64,000 nucleotides of DNA from Macrotis lagotis. Taxonomy: Eukaryota > Chordata > Mammalia > Peramelemorphia > Peramelidae. Both the position numbers and the translations under genes were made by a program. The notes beneath the pieces were generated by a model, which did not search any database, was not told the origin of the DNA, and saw only the letters and a program-made list of their open reading frames with translations. Positions 50,600-62,457 of the stretch are shown one piece after another. Positions within the stretch are counted from its first letter, which is position 1; the number at the start of each line of letters is the position of its first letter. The stretch is taken from positions 624,663,852 through 624,727,851 of the forward strand of contig NC_133666.1 of assembly GCF_037893015.1 (NCBI RefSeq). Direction: 5' to 3'.

Positions 50600-53500
50600 C
50601 TCCATCCTTCAGTAATTGCCTAAGAAAGAACAAACAGGTTTTGTTTTTTAATTTAGGAATTTACTGTATGAATTGCTGTCTTTGGAAAAGTCTTAATTGG
50701 AAAGATAACTCACCATGAAGACAGTTACTGCACCTGGCCTGGTCATGCCACCAGACTCGGTAGGAGTTTGGAAGTACCATCTTATTGGGGATGGGTATCT
50801 AAAGCAAAATACATGCTGGCATAGGGAAAGAGAATAAAGGTAGACTTGGATCTGGAATAAACCCGAAAAGCCCATTAGTCCAATGTGTTAGTCCAGGAGA
50901 TGAATCAGTATCTTAACTGCCATATAGTCTACTCAAGAATCACCATTTTCTCACACCCAGCAAATGGTTATACTGCTACTACTTTAAGATCTACCAGGAG
51001 AAACCTACTTTCTTTCAGGACAGCCCATTTTACCTTTTCAGTAACTGTTAGGCCCAGAGTGACACAATATAAGTGGCAGGAGCCCAAGTTTGTACATTGT
51101 TTTCAAATTTTACTCATTACACCACACTTCAGTCTCTCACAGTTCCCTCAGATTCCCCATTAGTCTTTGCTATAATTTCAGCAAATAGCTTTACTCTCTC
51201 CACTCTGCCATAGCATCTATCTTTGCCTCATTTTCCCTTTTCTGCCTACATGTAATATTTTCTCTGCTTCAGAAAGTTGTTCTAAGCTAAGTTCACCATT
51301 TCTCTTTTTTCCTGCCTATGAACAACTGTCCTTGTTTCTGTCTTAAGGCTCAGTCATAGCAGAGCCCTGAAATGAGTCATTGTCATTTTTGTAGATGAAG
51401 AGTGACTAGAGTTACATAGAGACTGGTACTAGAATTGTCCTGAAATTTTGACATTTTTATTCAGTCTGAAAAAAGGGTATGCACAAAAAAATTTCCTTGG
51501 AGACATATGGCACTTGGGTCATCATCTTCCCACTGAGGCTCTCAAGAAAAATCTTCAGGATGACAAACCCGGAAAGTCACTGAAGGGAGTCAGAGGCAGC
51601 AGATGAAATGAGCTAGGACATAGACCTAACTTCTAGCCCCAACTATTCTATTAACTGTGTAACCTTGGAAGTCAGTTCAATTTTTAGAAATGATTCTAGG
51701 GTCCCTTTCAGCTATGTGAATCTAATGTGCTTTTGGTACTTGTTGATATTAGAATACAGATTTTGAGGATCTTAGGAACCTCATGGTCTTTGCAAAGAAA
51801 TAAAGGCAGCTTCCCCTCTGTGCTGCTCCCTCCTCTGTAATTTGGCCACATTATGCGAGGGCACCAAGTCATGGGATACTGTGACCTCAGGTAAATCCTG
51901 TTTCACTCTCTGAAATGGACCAAAATCCTAATCAGAGGATTTTTTTTTAAAGTTTAACATAAACAAGGAAGCTTTGGGACTAAAGCAGAAATAGAGGAGC
52001 AATCATATCAACCATAACTATCCCCCACCTCCAACTCTCCACACTTTGGGAGGCGATTCTATAGGACTTCCAAATGTATGAGTTCCCAATAATTCCTGTG
52101 TTTAAATCAAACCAGAATTTAGTATCTAGATCCATGATTGCCACTTCAACTACCCACCTTCCAACATGTACTAAATATAAAAGTTGTCTCATAAGTTTAT
52201 GATTCCCCAACCAATGTTAGGAAGAGCCTAATCAATGAGCTACCCTATGTCCTTACTCAGAATTTAGAAATCACTACAGGTCAACAGATTGCTCAAATTC
52301 CTATTTCTCCCAATCTTGTTTCCCTTATCTCTGACAGAAACAGAGATCTGGTTTTTCAGCTGATTTCTTCTTTCCTAATATCCATTGACATCTACCCATG
52401 GCCCCATCAGCTTCAGTACTTCCCTCCCCACACACACTAGGGAAGAATGTCACTACATCCTTATCTTCTGCCAGGTTCCTTGAGCTCCAATTTTTGAAGG
52501 CATTCTTCAGTAGGACCTGAGGACAGCCCTATAAAGCTACTTTAGACTTTTCTGATACCCTTTTACTCTGCAAAACAATGTGATTAAATCACTGGAAATC
52601 AGTTTTACAATCTCTTGTTCTCCCCTATTCTACCCCCTGCTCCAACAGTCAATTAGTCTCAGAAATCAATTTGCTGACTGACTGAATACCTCATCTATCT
52701 AAAATTTGAGATAATTTCAGGGTCTCTTCCAGTTTTGATGACAAAGAATTTTCTTATATGTGTATGCGTTGAATTTTTATAAAGAATATAAAACTCTTGA
52801 GAGCTGGGTCTCCCTTTTGGCTTTGGATCAGTCCATTTTCTTCTATCCCTAACAGAAAATGTTTATTAAGTGATTGTTGGTAGACAGAGTGAGCAACTGT
52901 TTCAGAGATTCTGGCCTAACTCAAGTGGCTCAGGAAAAAACTCCCTCTAGCCCCAAGTCAGCAGGTCCAGGTTATCCCACTCCCCAAAACAAACCCCAGA
53001 ATAACAAGATATTAGTCTAAGGTCAAACAAAAAAATCCAATTGTAGGAATTGAAGCATGGGGAATTTTTTTATGAAGAGCTGGGCCAAAGATCCAGTCTT
53101 TTTGAAGGAATGATTGTGTTTGAAAGCCTTTGTTACAGTATCACACTGCTAAGCATTGGGGGAAACAAAAAGCCCCAGTCTTCAAGAAGTTGACATTCTA
53201 AGGACACTTTGGTCTAGAAAGTTATAGAGACAGTGACTGAGGACAGAGAAGTGGGTTGCCATTCCTAAGAACTATGACAGGGATGGTTTTATCATTTCAG
53301 AAGGGAAATACATGGGACAAGTATCCTTGGAACTGCCAGACTACAGGTGAGCCCATCCAGAAAATGATCATATGTAAGTGTCTGTATATTAAGGCAAAGC
53401 TGGATGCTGCCTAATGAGGCAAATACCTATCATAAATAACAGCAGGTCTCAGGGCAGACATTTCAGAAATGAAAGAGTGAAAGTTTCTAGGGCATGGTTT

Positions 53501-54227
53501 TCCAATTCAAGTGCCTGGGGAATGGGGAGTGAAGTGGAGAATTAGCTGCAGCATATCCCCTCCCCTATGCCCTAAGAAGAGGAGGAAAAGAAGGAAGAAT
53601 ACAGATACCTTCTGCCCAGGTTCAAGACTGGGCTTGGTTTGCTCAAGGCCAAACCAAGAAGTGAAAATGGGATGGCCAAAAAGACAAAAGCAGCAACCAA
53701 CCCCAGTCAGGAAGCTCCATTCTTGCAACCTCATTCCATTCTTGAGTTGGGAATCTTGAGTGCCATCAAAAATTCAGAATGACTGAAATGTCTCAAACAT
53801 GCTTTGACTATCAAACTCCTTCTTGGGCAACCCTTGACCATAAATGCCCTCTGTCCTATGTCCTGAGGGAGAAGGACGACTCCTTGGGAGAAAGGATAGG
53901 AGTGGAGGTAGGGAAGGAAAAGGGAGAGAAAGTTAGAGATACTGAGAAGTCTCCTAAGCCTCAGCCCTTTCTCAGCCAAAGCAGAAATGCTTAAAAGATC
54001 CTTCAACTCGGAATTCTGTATCAGAATATAGGATTTAGAGCTAGAAGGGACTTATGTGATTTTTTTAAACTCAATCCTGTTACCTTTTAGATTAAGAAAC
54101 TGGTGCAGAGAGGGGAAAACAGTTTGCCGGAAGTCACATAGCAGTAGAATGCCTTGACTCCACTACCTCACATGTTTGAGTGGACCTTGAATACTTCTGG
54201 TCTAAAGGTGTTGAAGGGCTGTCAACT
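50600..54227. other. intergenic, between convergent CHCHD5 and FBXL12
   Basis: I see no coding exon. Weak MIR-like text lies at 51,640-51,740 (sense) and 54,035-54,150 (antisense), and an L2-like end at 52,785-52,880. The rest is unique AT-rich sequence. No AATAAA was evident close to the FBXL12 stop, so its 3' UTR end is unresolved. Confidence 0.7.
54035..54150 (-). repeat. MIR-like relic, antisense
   Basis: TAGAGCTAGAAGGGACTTAT and AGATTAAGAAACTGGTGCAG with CAGTTTGCCGGAAGTCACAT match the antisense MIR order. It may lie in the FBXL12 3' UTR. Confidence 0.6.
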
Positions 54228-55439
54228 TCAGTCTCCCAGTCCCCAGCCTTCCAAGGGTAAGTCCTCAACAATGATCATACAGTGGGTCAGTCTCTCCCTA
54301 AGAATAGCCTCGTCTGCTGACCCCAGTCTAAGGCCCTGAAGTTTGAGGATTCTGAGATTAGGCAATATGGGACAAGAAGTGAGGATATCCCTGGCTGAAA
54401 GCTCATCAGGGTCAGAGGGTGGTCCCATGAGACTCAGGATCTCCAGGCCCTGCCTCTCCCTCAAGCCAGTCAGGCCCCTGGCCGTGAGCCCGGCCACAGT
54501 CACCCTGAACTCCCGAAGTTTGGGCAGGAGGCCAGTCATGCACTGCAGGACTCCATCGGCCGGCACAGAGCAGCCACTCAGCTCCAGTAGCTGGAGGTTG
54601 CCGAGGCTGGGCAGGGCATCGAGAAGGCCGCGGAGGGTGACCCTGTAGGTGATCCTCAGCACCAGGGAGCTCAGCGCCTCCAGCCGAGACAGGCCCCGGA
54701 GCTGCGTGTCTGAGAAGGCCGGGACCCGGTTGAGCACCAGGCGCTCCAGGTGGGGCAGACTTGAGGGGTCATTCCCCGGGGGAAACCAGGACTGGGGGAT
54801 CTCACACAACTCCAACTCCAGGGAGCGAAGGGAGGGCGGCAGGCAGGAGAAGGGCATTTTGCGGAGGTCCTCCTCTACCAGGCTGAGGCAGGTGAGGTGC
54901 GGGCAGCACTTCCCCAGCTCCTGCAGCAAGGCCGGGGTCAGCAGCGAGCCCCGGGGCACGGAGAGCAGGCGGCCGCGCACCCTCAACATCCTCAGCCCCG
55001 AGCCTAGGTAGTGCCGCTGCAGGTGCCACAGCACGCCGGGCCCGACCTGTGGGAGGCAAGGCGGGGACGGCCGGGCCCTGATCCACGGAGGCCGGAACAA
55101 GCGCCCCCCTCCCCCCGGCCCGGCCCGGCCCGGCCCCAAAGACCAGGCTCTTACCCTGTAAGGGCTCAGATCCAAGCGCTTCCACAGAGTCTTGTCCAGA
55201 ACCAGCCGGCGCCAGCGCTTACACACCCTGGGGGAGGGGGAGGCCCAGAAAGTCAAGGCCGGCCCCGCCCGACCTCCGGGCCCCCCGGGACACCGCCCCC
55301 GCCCCCCAGCCCGGCCCTGACGGAAGGCGGGGCCAAGCCCGGCGCGGCCGCACCTGGAGCTCCGGAGTCGGTCCCGGACGGGGACGAAAGAGAGAATCTC
55401 CACAAGCAGACAGTCCGGCAGCTCCGAAGCCGTCGCCAT
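54228..55439 (-). CDS. FBXL12: FBXL12, F-box and leucine-rich repeat protein 12 (complete)
   Basis: Three coding exons, 55,354-55,439, 55,155-55,227 and 54,228-55,046, give 325 residues (human 326). The F-box runs ELPDCLLVEILSFVPVRDRL to VCKRWRRLVLDKTLWKRLDL and would bind SKP1 in an SCF ubiquitin ligase. The rest is leucine-rich repeats that select substrates, with HLTCLSLVEEDLRKMPF, LERLVLNRVPAFSDTQLRG and GNLQLLELSGCSVPADGV. The end HCMIIVEDLPLEGWGLGD differs from the human tail. Exon 1 ends in phase 2 (TCCAG|GTGCGG) and exon 2 in phase 0. Both introns (126 and 108 bases) are multiples of three and free of stops in this frame. The gene is divergent from UBL5, the same pairing I recall on human 19p13.2. 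Confidence 0.96.
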   Translation of the reverse strand: MATASELPDCLLVEILSFVPVRDRLRSSRCGRAGLGPAFRQGRAGGRGRCPGGPGGRAGPALTFWASPSPRVCKRWRRLVLDKTLWKRLDLSPYRVRAWSLGPGRAGPGGGGRLFRPPWIRARPSPPCLPQVGPGVLWHLQRHYLGSGLRMLRVRGRLLSVPRGSLLTPALLQELGKCCPHLTCLSLVEEDLRKMPFSCLPPSLRSLELELCEIPQSWFPPGNDPSSLPHLERLVLNRVPAFSDTQLRGLSRLEALSSLVLRITYRVTLRGLLDALPSLGNLQLLELSGCSVPADGVLQCMTGLLPKLREFRVTVAGLTARGLTGLRERQGLEILSLMGPPSDPDELSARDILTSCPILPNLRILKLQGLRLGSADEAILRERLTHCMIIVEDLPLEGWGLGD

Positions 55440-56050
55440 CGCAACTCCGCGGGAACTTCCGCTTCCGCCTTCCGGTGGCCGTAAAGTGCGGGCGGCGCCG
55501 TCGTGCGCGGCGAGGAAGGGCCGGGGCCGGAGCGCGGGGGCCGAGGAGCTGCGACTGGGGCCGGGGCCGAGGGCCAGGGCGGGCAGACCGAGCGGAGCCG
55601 GGCCACAGCCGGGGCCGACCGGGGAAGTCAAGGGTGAGCCCCCGGGGCGGGCGCAGGGCGAGGGCACCGGGAGCCGGGGGCGTCAGCGGGGCGAGGCCGG
55701 GGGAGAGCGGGCCTGGAGGCGGGGGGGAGCGGGGAGGACCCGGCCCCAGACCCATCTGATCCCTCCCGGTCCCCAGAGCCATGATCGAGGTTGTGTGTAA
55801 CGACCGGCTGGGCAAGAAGGTCCGCGTCAAGTGCAAGTATCCTGCCGCGGGGGGGGCGGGGGGGCGGGGCGGGCGGCGGCCCGGGGGTGCCTCTCTTGCT
55901 TTCCCTTAACCTTGGCCCAGCACGGATGACACCATCGGAGACCTGAAGAAGCTGATCGCGGCTCAGACCGGCACCCGCTGGAACAAGATCGTCCTGAAGA
56001 AATGGTGAGCGCGGCCCGGGCGGGCCCGGGGGTGGGCGGGCCTGGATTCC
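54900..56050. promoter_or_regulatory. CpG island with FBXL12/UBL5 bidirectional promoter
   Basis: The FBXL12 start codon (55,437-55,439) and the UBL5 noncoding first exon lie within about 200 bases. The gap near 55,452-55,480 holds the ETS-type cluster ACTTCCGCTTCCGCCTTCC. A probable UBL5 exon 1 ends at the donor GTCAAGG|GTGAGC (55,633). No TATA box is visible. Confidence 0.85.
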
Positions 56051-56452
56051 GGGGCCAGACCGAACCCTTACTTTAGAGAAGGAAGGAGGCCCGATGGACG
56101 GCTCTGGCACTGCTAACTAGCATTTCTTTCCAGGTACACAATCTTCAAGGACCACGTTTCCCTGGGTGACTGTATCCTTTAGGTGATAGCTCTCAAGAAA
56201 CAAAGGGGCCTGGGAATTGTCAGGGACATTCCTTATCCTTGCCCCCGCCCCACCCGGGCCCCCCCACATGCATACGGCATACACACACACACACACACAC
56301 TGTCTGTGTCTGTTTCTCTCTCTGGTCAGTAGCAGCCTGGGGGTAGGGGAGAGGATTTGAAGAGGTTAAGGATAGAACAGTTCAATTTCCATGACTCTTA
56401 TATGTCAGATGAGATCCATGATGGAATGAACTTGGAGCTTTATTATCAGTAG
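55781..56452 (+). CDS. UBL5: UBL5 (Hub1), ubiquitin-like protein 5 (complete)
   Basis: Four coding exons, 55,781-55,836, 55,921-56,004, 56,134-56,171 and 56,409-56,452, give exactly 73 residues, the length of human UBL5. The reading is [18 protein letters not shown], then [19 protein letters not shown] and [11 protein letters not shown]. The chain ends in tyrosine-tyrosine-glutamine rather than a diglycine, as expected for a modifier that acts by non-covalent binding. The family binds the spliceosome through HIND motifs and supports pre-mRNA splicing. The ATG lies five bases after an acceptor (CCCCAG|AGCCATG), so the 5' UTR is almost all in the upstream exon. Confidence 0.98.
56281..56302 (+). 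repeat. (CA)n microsatellite in UBL5 intron 4
   Basis: About eleven CA dinucleotides between the third and fourth coding exons of UBL5. Confidence 0.88.
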
Positions 56453-56506
56453 GGGCAGCCGGCCTGCCAATTCTGCAATCTACCCCTCCATTTTTAAAAT
56501 CTCCAT

Positions 56507-56512
56507 AATAAA
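56507..56512 (+). terminator. UBL5: UBL5 polyadenylation signal
   Basis: AATAAA in CCATAATAAAAGTAATTT, 55 bases past the stop, giving a very short 3' UTR. Confidence 0.9.
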
Positions 56513-56814
56513 AGTAATTTACATGCTACTGCTGCTTCTGAGTGTATGTTGTTTTTGTACTCTGAATAATTATAAAGCTGGAGACTGGAAGTGAAACACT
56601 TGTTAGAAACCAAAATTTAATGAGGGACACCTGGCCAGCTAGTGCATCAAAAGAGAAACTACACAGTTCATTTACATTGTCATTAAAAGGATGGCCATGG
56701 GGATAGGGAGAGGGGATAAATATTTTTAAACTTATTTATATAGTATTTTATTTTTCCCCAGTCACATGCAAAAACAATTTTAATATTTGAAAGCAGGCCA
56801 TTTTCAATGGATTA

Positions 56815-58160
56815 GGATAGGTTCAAAAGAAACAGCACTAAATGACTGCAGCAATCTGCTATTTGACAAATCCAAAGACATCACTATTTGACAAAAATTG
56901 TTGGGAAAACTGGAAAATAGTATGGTAAAAAAAGTGCAAAATGAATGATTTTGACTTTATTTAAAAAGTTTTTGCACTAATAAAATCAATGCTGCCAAAA
57001 TTAGAAGAAAAGTAGAAAGCTGGGAAACAATCTTCACAACCAGAAGTTCTGATAAAGGTCTCATTTCTAAAATATATAGAGAATTGCATCAAATTTATAA
57101 GATCACAAGTCATTCCCCAAGTGGTAAATGGTCAAAGGATATGAACCAAGTTTTCAAAGACATTAAAGTTATATATAATCATATAAAAAAATGCTTCATT
57201 GATTACAGAAATGCAAATTAAAATAACAATGAGGTATCATCATCTCACACCTATTAGATTAGCCCAGATGAGAAACAGGGAAGATGATCAATGCTGGAGA
57301 AGTGTGGAAGGATTGGGACATTATTGCATTGCTGATGGAGTTGTGAATGGATCCAGCCCTTCTGGAGAGCCAATACAGAACTATTCCCAAAGAGCAAAAA
57401 AACTTTGACCCAGCAATTCCAATTCTAGGACTATATACAGAAGAAATTGTAAAAAATGGGACATGTTCCAAAATATTCACAGCAGCTCTCTTTGTAGTAA
57501 AAAAAGAATTAGAGGGGCAGCTAGGTGGCATAGTGGATAAAGCACTGGCCCTGGAGTCAGGAGTACCTGGGTTCAAATCCGGCCTCAGACACTTAATAAT
57601 TACTGAGCTGTGTCGCCTTGGGCAAGCCACTTAACGCCATTTGCCTTGCAAAAACCTAAAAAAAATTTAAGAAACCATAGAATCTAGAGAAGCATGGAAT
57701 GACTTATGGGATCTGTTGGTGAGCAACAGGAGTAGAGCCAAGAAAACAATGTACACATCAACATGAGATGAACAACCTTGATGGAAGCAACTCCTCTCAA
57801 CAGTCCAGAGAGCTAGGACAACTATGTGTGACTAGTTATGGACTATATTACCCCCAACCAGAGGAAGAAAAAACAATGCACAGGAAAAAAAAACGCTCCA
57901 AATCTGATGAACACTTTATAAAAATTATCTATTTCTCCCTTAATCCTAATAATAAAAATTATCTCATGTATCTCTTTCCCTTAATCCTAATTCCTCATGC
58001 CAGAAATTACTAATTTGTAAATGTCTTTAACAAAATACATATGTAAAATGCTAACCTGACCCTTACTGAGGGGAGGGGGATGGGAAGGAAGAGTGGAGGG
58101 AAATTTTGTAACTTGGAAATATGCATGTACCAATGAATGAAAATAATTTTAAAAAAAGTA
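56815..58160 (+). repeat. L1 3' fragment interrupted by a SINE
   Basis: A sense L1 ORF2 C-terminal region (text resembling FDPAIPILGLYTEEI and TAALFVV) followed by its 3' UTR. A SINE sits in it at 57,514-57,667, and L1 text resumes at AAACCATAGAATCTAGAG. It is a different, more diverged L1 subfamily than the copies at 640 and 63,355, because the 3' UTR is longer. Confidence 0.8.
57514..57667 (+). repeat. tRNA-headed SINE nested in L1
   Basis: GGGGCAGCTAGGTGGCATAG to the A-rich tail, well preserved. It lies inside the L1 fragment, so it inserted later. Confidence 0.93.
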
Positions 58161-58162
58161 AG

Positions 58163-58335
58163 GGGCAGCTAGGTGGCATAGTGGTTAAAGCACCAGCCCT
58201 GGAGTCAGGAGTACCTGGGTTCAAATCCGGTCTCAGACACTTAATAATAACCTAGCTGTGTGGCCTTGGCAAGCCACTTAACCCCATTTGCCTTACAAAA
58301 AAACAGAAAGAAAGAAAGAAAGAAAGAAAGAAAGC
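58163..58335 (+). repeat. tRNA-headed SINE with (GAAA)n tail
   Basis: The SINE body (58,163-58,302) is followed by a (GAAA)n microsatellite (about 58,303-58,335) grown from its A-tail. Confidence 0.92.
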
Positions 58336-58489
58336 AATTTGACATAGGCCATAAATGTGTGGTCATGCAAAACATGCCACAACAATAAAAATGTGAAAGA
58401 AAACAAGACACCCCCCCCAAAAAAAAACCTTCAAAAAAATAGCAAAAAAAAAGGAAGCTTCAATCTGTATTCTCAAAACTCAGTTCTTT

Positions 58490-59215
58490 CTCTGGGGATG
58501 GATAATATTCCTTATCATAATTTCTTCCTCGCTTGCCTTGAGTCATTGTATGTCTGAGAAAAGCCAAGTCATTCACAGCCAATCATCCCATAGTACTGTT
58601 GTTTCTCTGTATACTTTGTATCATAAGTATTCCTCAAGTTTGCATTTGCATCAAATTAGAAACTCTCCAGTTTTCTCTTGAGAGAATCCTGCTCATTTCT
58701 CACCACAAAATAGCATTCTATCACAATTACACAACAGATTGCTCAGCCATTTCCCAATTAATGGGCATCCTCTCAATTTCCAATTCCTTGCTACAGAAAT
58801 GAGTTGCCACGAATATCCTTGAACATGTAAGTCCTTTTCCTTTTTGCTTTTAATTTCTTTGGGGATACAGTCCTAGTAGGGGCACTGGTAGGTCAAAGGG
58901 CATACAGGTTTTATGGCCCCTTGGTCATAATTTCAAACTGCTCTACAGAATGGTTGAATCAGTTCAAAATGTCATTTTCCTTTTCCCTTATTGCCCAGAC
59001 TAATAAGTATAAGGTAGTACCTCAGAACTGTTTTATTTTGCATTTCTCCAATCAATAGAGTTACATTTTATTTGGTTATAGGTAATATTGACATTCTCAT
59101 CTGAAAGCTGTTCATATCCTTTGAGAATTCAGCAACTCTTATTTTATAAAGTTGACTCAGTTCCCTAGAAGTTTGAGAAATGAGATCTTTATCAGAGAAA
59201 CAATTCAAAATGTTT
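58490..59215 (-). repeat. L1 3' part, antisense
   Basis: Reverse-complement L1 ORF2 tail text, for example CAGCCATTTCCCAATTAATG and CCTAGTAGGGGCACTGGTAG. It runs into the L1-like 5' region that continues to the right. Confidence 0.72.
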
Positions 59216-59709
59216 TTTCAGTTACTATTGCTAACTGTATTTCTATCCATCCTATTCCTACCCCTCTTTATTCTCTCTCCTTTCACCCTGTCCCTCTTCA
59301 AAAGTGTTTTGCTTCTATCTCCTCCTCCAATTCTTCCCTCTCTTCCATCACTCTCTCCCTCTTATCCCCTTCCCTTCCTACTTTTCTGGAGGGTAAGATT
59401 TCTATATACCCAGTTGAGTGTGTATGTTATTCCTTCTTTGAGCCAATTCTGTTGAGTAAATTTCACTCAACGCATCCTCAATTCCCCCTTCAAAACATTT
59501 TCTTGTGTCTTTGTGAAATAATTTACCCCATTCTACTTCCCCCTTTTCTCCTAGTACATTTTTCTCTGACCTCTTAATTTTATTTTTTAGATATCATCCC
59601 TTCATAATCAGTTCACCCCTGTGCTCTTGCTTTCTCTATAACAATCCTAATTCCCATAATAATGAAAAATTTCTCAGTATCATCTTCCCATGTAAGAATA
59701 TAAACAGTT

Positions 59710-59855
59710 TGGGCAGCTAGGTGGCACAGTGGATAGAGAACCGGCTCTGGAGTCAGGAGTACCTGAGTTCAAATGTGACCTCAAACACTTAACAATTACC
59801 TAGCTGTGTGGCCTTGGGCAAGCCACTTAACCCCATTGCCTAGCAAAAACCTAAA
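59710..59855 (+). repeat. tRNA-headed SINE
   Basis: GGGCAGCTAGGTGGCACAGT to an A-rich tail that grades into a tetranucleotide repeat. Confidence 0.92.
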
Positions 59856-59882
59856 ATAAATAAATAAATAAATAAATAAATA

Positions 59883-59914
<32 letters not shown>
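59853..59914 (+). repeat. (AATA)n then (TA)n microsatellite
   Basis: About seven AATA units followed by a TATATATA run, developed from the SINE tail. Confidence 0.92.
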
Positions 59915-60387
59915 CAGTTCAACATCAAGTCCCTTATGATTTCTCTGTCCCGATTACCTTTTTATGCTTCTCTTTTATTTGAAGATCAAATTTTCTGTTC
60001 AATTCTGGGTCTTTTGATCAGGAAAGTTTAAATGTCCCCTGTTTCTTTGAATATCCCTCTTTTCCCTGAAACAATATGCTCAGTTATGCTGAGTAATTGA
60101 TTCTTGGTTATGATCCAAGCTCTTTTGCCTTTAAAAATATCATATTCCAAGCCCTACAATCCTTTAATGTAGAGCTGCTAAATCTCTTATTATTCTTTCT
60201 GTGACTCCATGATGCTCGAATTGTTTTTTTTTTTCTGGCTGCTTGCAATTTCTCCTTGACCAGGAGTTCTGGAATTTGTCTATAATATTCATTTAGGATC
60301 TCTTTCAAGAGGTGATCAGTGAATTCTTTCCATTTCAATTTTACTCTGGAGCTAGAATATCAGGGTAGTTTTCCTTGATAATTTTTT

Positions 60388-60533
60388 TTTCTTACAGTTC
60401 TTGCAAGGAAATGGGGTTAAGTGACTTACCCAGGGTCACACAGCTATAAATTTTGTGTCTGATATTTGATTTGAACTCAGGTCCTCCTCACACTAGGGTC
60501 AGTCCTCTATTTACTATACCACCTAGCTGCCCC
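60388..60533 (-). repeat. tRNA-headed SINE, antisense
   Basis: From the poly-T side TTCTTGCAAGGAAATGGGG to ACCACCTAGCTGCCCC. It forms a close inverted pair with the sense SINE at 60,565. Confidence 0.88.
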
Positions 60534-60564
60534 TTTGATAATTTCTTCAAAGATGATATTTAAG

Positions 60565-60714
60565 GGTGGCTAGGTGGTGCAGTGGATAGAGCACTGGCCC
60601 TGGAGTCAGGAGGACCTGAGTTCAAATGTGACCTCAGACACTTAATAATTATCTAGCTGTGTGGCCTTGGGCAAGCCACTTAACCCCATTGCCTTGAAAA
60701 AACTTGAAAAAAAA
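60565..60714 (+). repeat. tRNA-headed SINE
   Basis: GGGTGGCTAGGTGGTGCAGT to an A-rich tail. Well preserved. Flanking text GATGATATTTAAG occurs at both ends (60,551-60,563 and 60,714-60,726), a likely target-site duplication. Confidence 0.92.
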
Positions 60715-61064
60715 GATGATATTTAAGCTCTTTTTTGGATCATGGCCTTCAGCTAGTTCAATAATTTTAAAATTGTCTCCTGGATCTATTTTCCAGGACA
60801 GTTATTTTTCCAAATAAGTATTTCACATTATCTTCTATTTTTCATTCTTTTAATTTTTATTTCTTGATTTCTCATGAAGTCATTTGCTTCCCATTGTTCA
60901 ATTCTAATTTCTAAGGATTTTTTTTTTAGTGAGCTCTCAAAAGTACCTCCTTTTTCACTTAATCAATCCTGCTTTTTAAGGAGTTTTTTCTTAAGAGGAT
61001 TTTTGTACCTCTTTTCCCATTTGGCCAATTCTACTTTTTAAGGTATTCTCTTCATTGCTTTTTT

Positions 61065-61962
61065 TTAAATTAATTTTTATTAAAGATATTATTTGAGTTT
61101 TATATTTTCCCCCCAATCTTACTTCCCTTTCCCCCACCCCACCCCCATGGAAAGCAATCTGTCAGTCTTTACTTTGTTTCCATGTTGTACCTTGATCCAA
61201 ATTGGGTGTGATGAGAGAGAAATCATATCCTTAGATAAGAGACAAGAATTCTAAGAGGTAACAAGATCAGACAATGAGATATGTTTTTTTCTAAATTAAG
61301 GAGAATAGTCCTTGAACTTTGTTCAAACTCCACAGTTCCTTAACTAGATACAGATGGTACTCTCCTTTACAGACAGCCCAAAATTGCTCCCGATTGTTGC
61401 ACTGATGGAATGAGCAAGTCCTTCAAGATTGATCATCATTCCCATGTTGCTGTTAGGGTATACAGTGTTTTTCTGGTTCTGCTCATCTCACTCAGCATCA
61501 GTTCATGCAAATCCCTCTAGGCTTCCCTGAAATCCCATCCCTCCTGGTTTCTAATAGAACAATAGTATTCCATGACATACATATACCACAGTTTGCTAAG
61601 CCATTCCCCAATTGAAGGACATTTAATTGATTTCCAATTCTCTGCCACCACAAACAGGGCTGCTATAAATATTTTTGTACAAGTAATGTTTTTACCCTTT
61701 TTCTTCATCTCTTCAGGATATAGACCCAGTAGTGGTATTGCTGGGTCAAAGGGTATGCACATTTTTGTTGCCCTTTGGGCATAGTTCCAAATAGCTCTCC
61801 AGAAAGCTTGGATGAGTTCACAGCTCTACCAACAGTGTAATAGTGTCCCAGATTTCCCACCCTTCCAACAATGATCATTATCCTTTCTGGTCATATTGGC
61901 CAATCTGAGAGGTGTAAGGTGGTACCTCAGAGAAGCTTTAATTTGCATTTCTCTAATAATTA
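61065..61962 (-). repeat. 5'-truncated L1, antisense, with target-site duplication
   Basis: The direct repeat TCTTCATTGCTTTTTT lies at 61,049-61,064 and 61,963-61,978. Between them is a reverse-complement L1 3' end, about 0.9 kb, with ORF2 tail text (IPFDPAIPLLGLYPEE, IGEWLSKLWYMYVM). It inserted into the older antisense L1 block. Confidence 0.9.
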
Positions 61963-62319
61963 TCTTCATTGCTTTTTTGAACCTCTTTTACCATTTGGTC
62001 TAGTCTGTTTTTTAAGGTGCTATTTTTCTCAGTGTTTTGGGGGGTTTCCTTTACCAAGCTGCTGGCTCATTTTTCATGATTTTCTTCCATTACTCATTTC
62101 TCTTGCTAATTTTTCCTCTACCTCTCTTACTATATTTCCAAAATCTTTTTTCAGCTCTTCAAGTGGCAAGAGATTAATTCAAATTTTTCTTGAAGTCTTT
62201 GGATGTAGCAACTTTGTCTATTTTCTGAGTGTGAATGAACTTTCTTGTCAACATAGTAACTTTCTATGATCAGATTTTTTTCCCTGTTATTTGCTCATTT
62301 TCCCAGCCTATAACTTGAT

Positions 62320-62457
62320 TTTTTTTTACTTATTTAAGGCAATGGGGTTAAGTGACTTGCCTAAAGTCACACAACTAGATAATTATTGTCTGAGAGAAGA
62401 TTTAAACTCATGTCCTCCTGAGTATAGGTTCTATCTACTGTACCACCTAGCTGCCCT
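62320..62457 (-). repeat. tRNA-headed SINE, antisense, diverged
   Basis: TTTAAGGCAATGGGGTTAAG to ACCACCTAGCTGCCC, with several small changes. Confidence 0.85.

Noticed and set aside
59152-59577. A 141-codon plus-strand frame rich in Ser, Pro and Leu
   Set aside because: It lies in pyrimidine-rich antisense L1 text; no start context or similarity.
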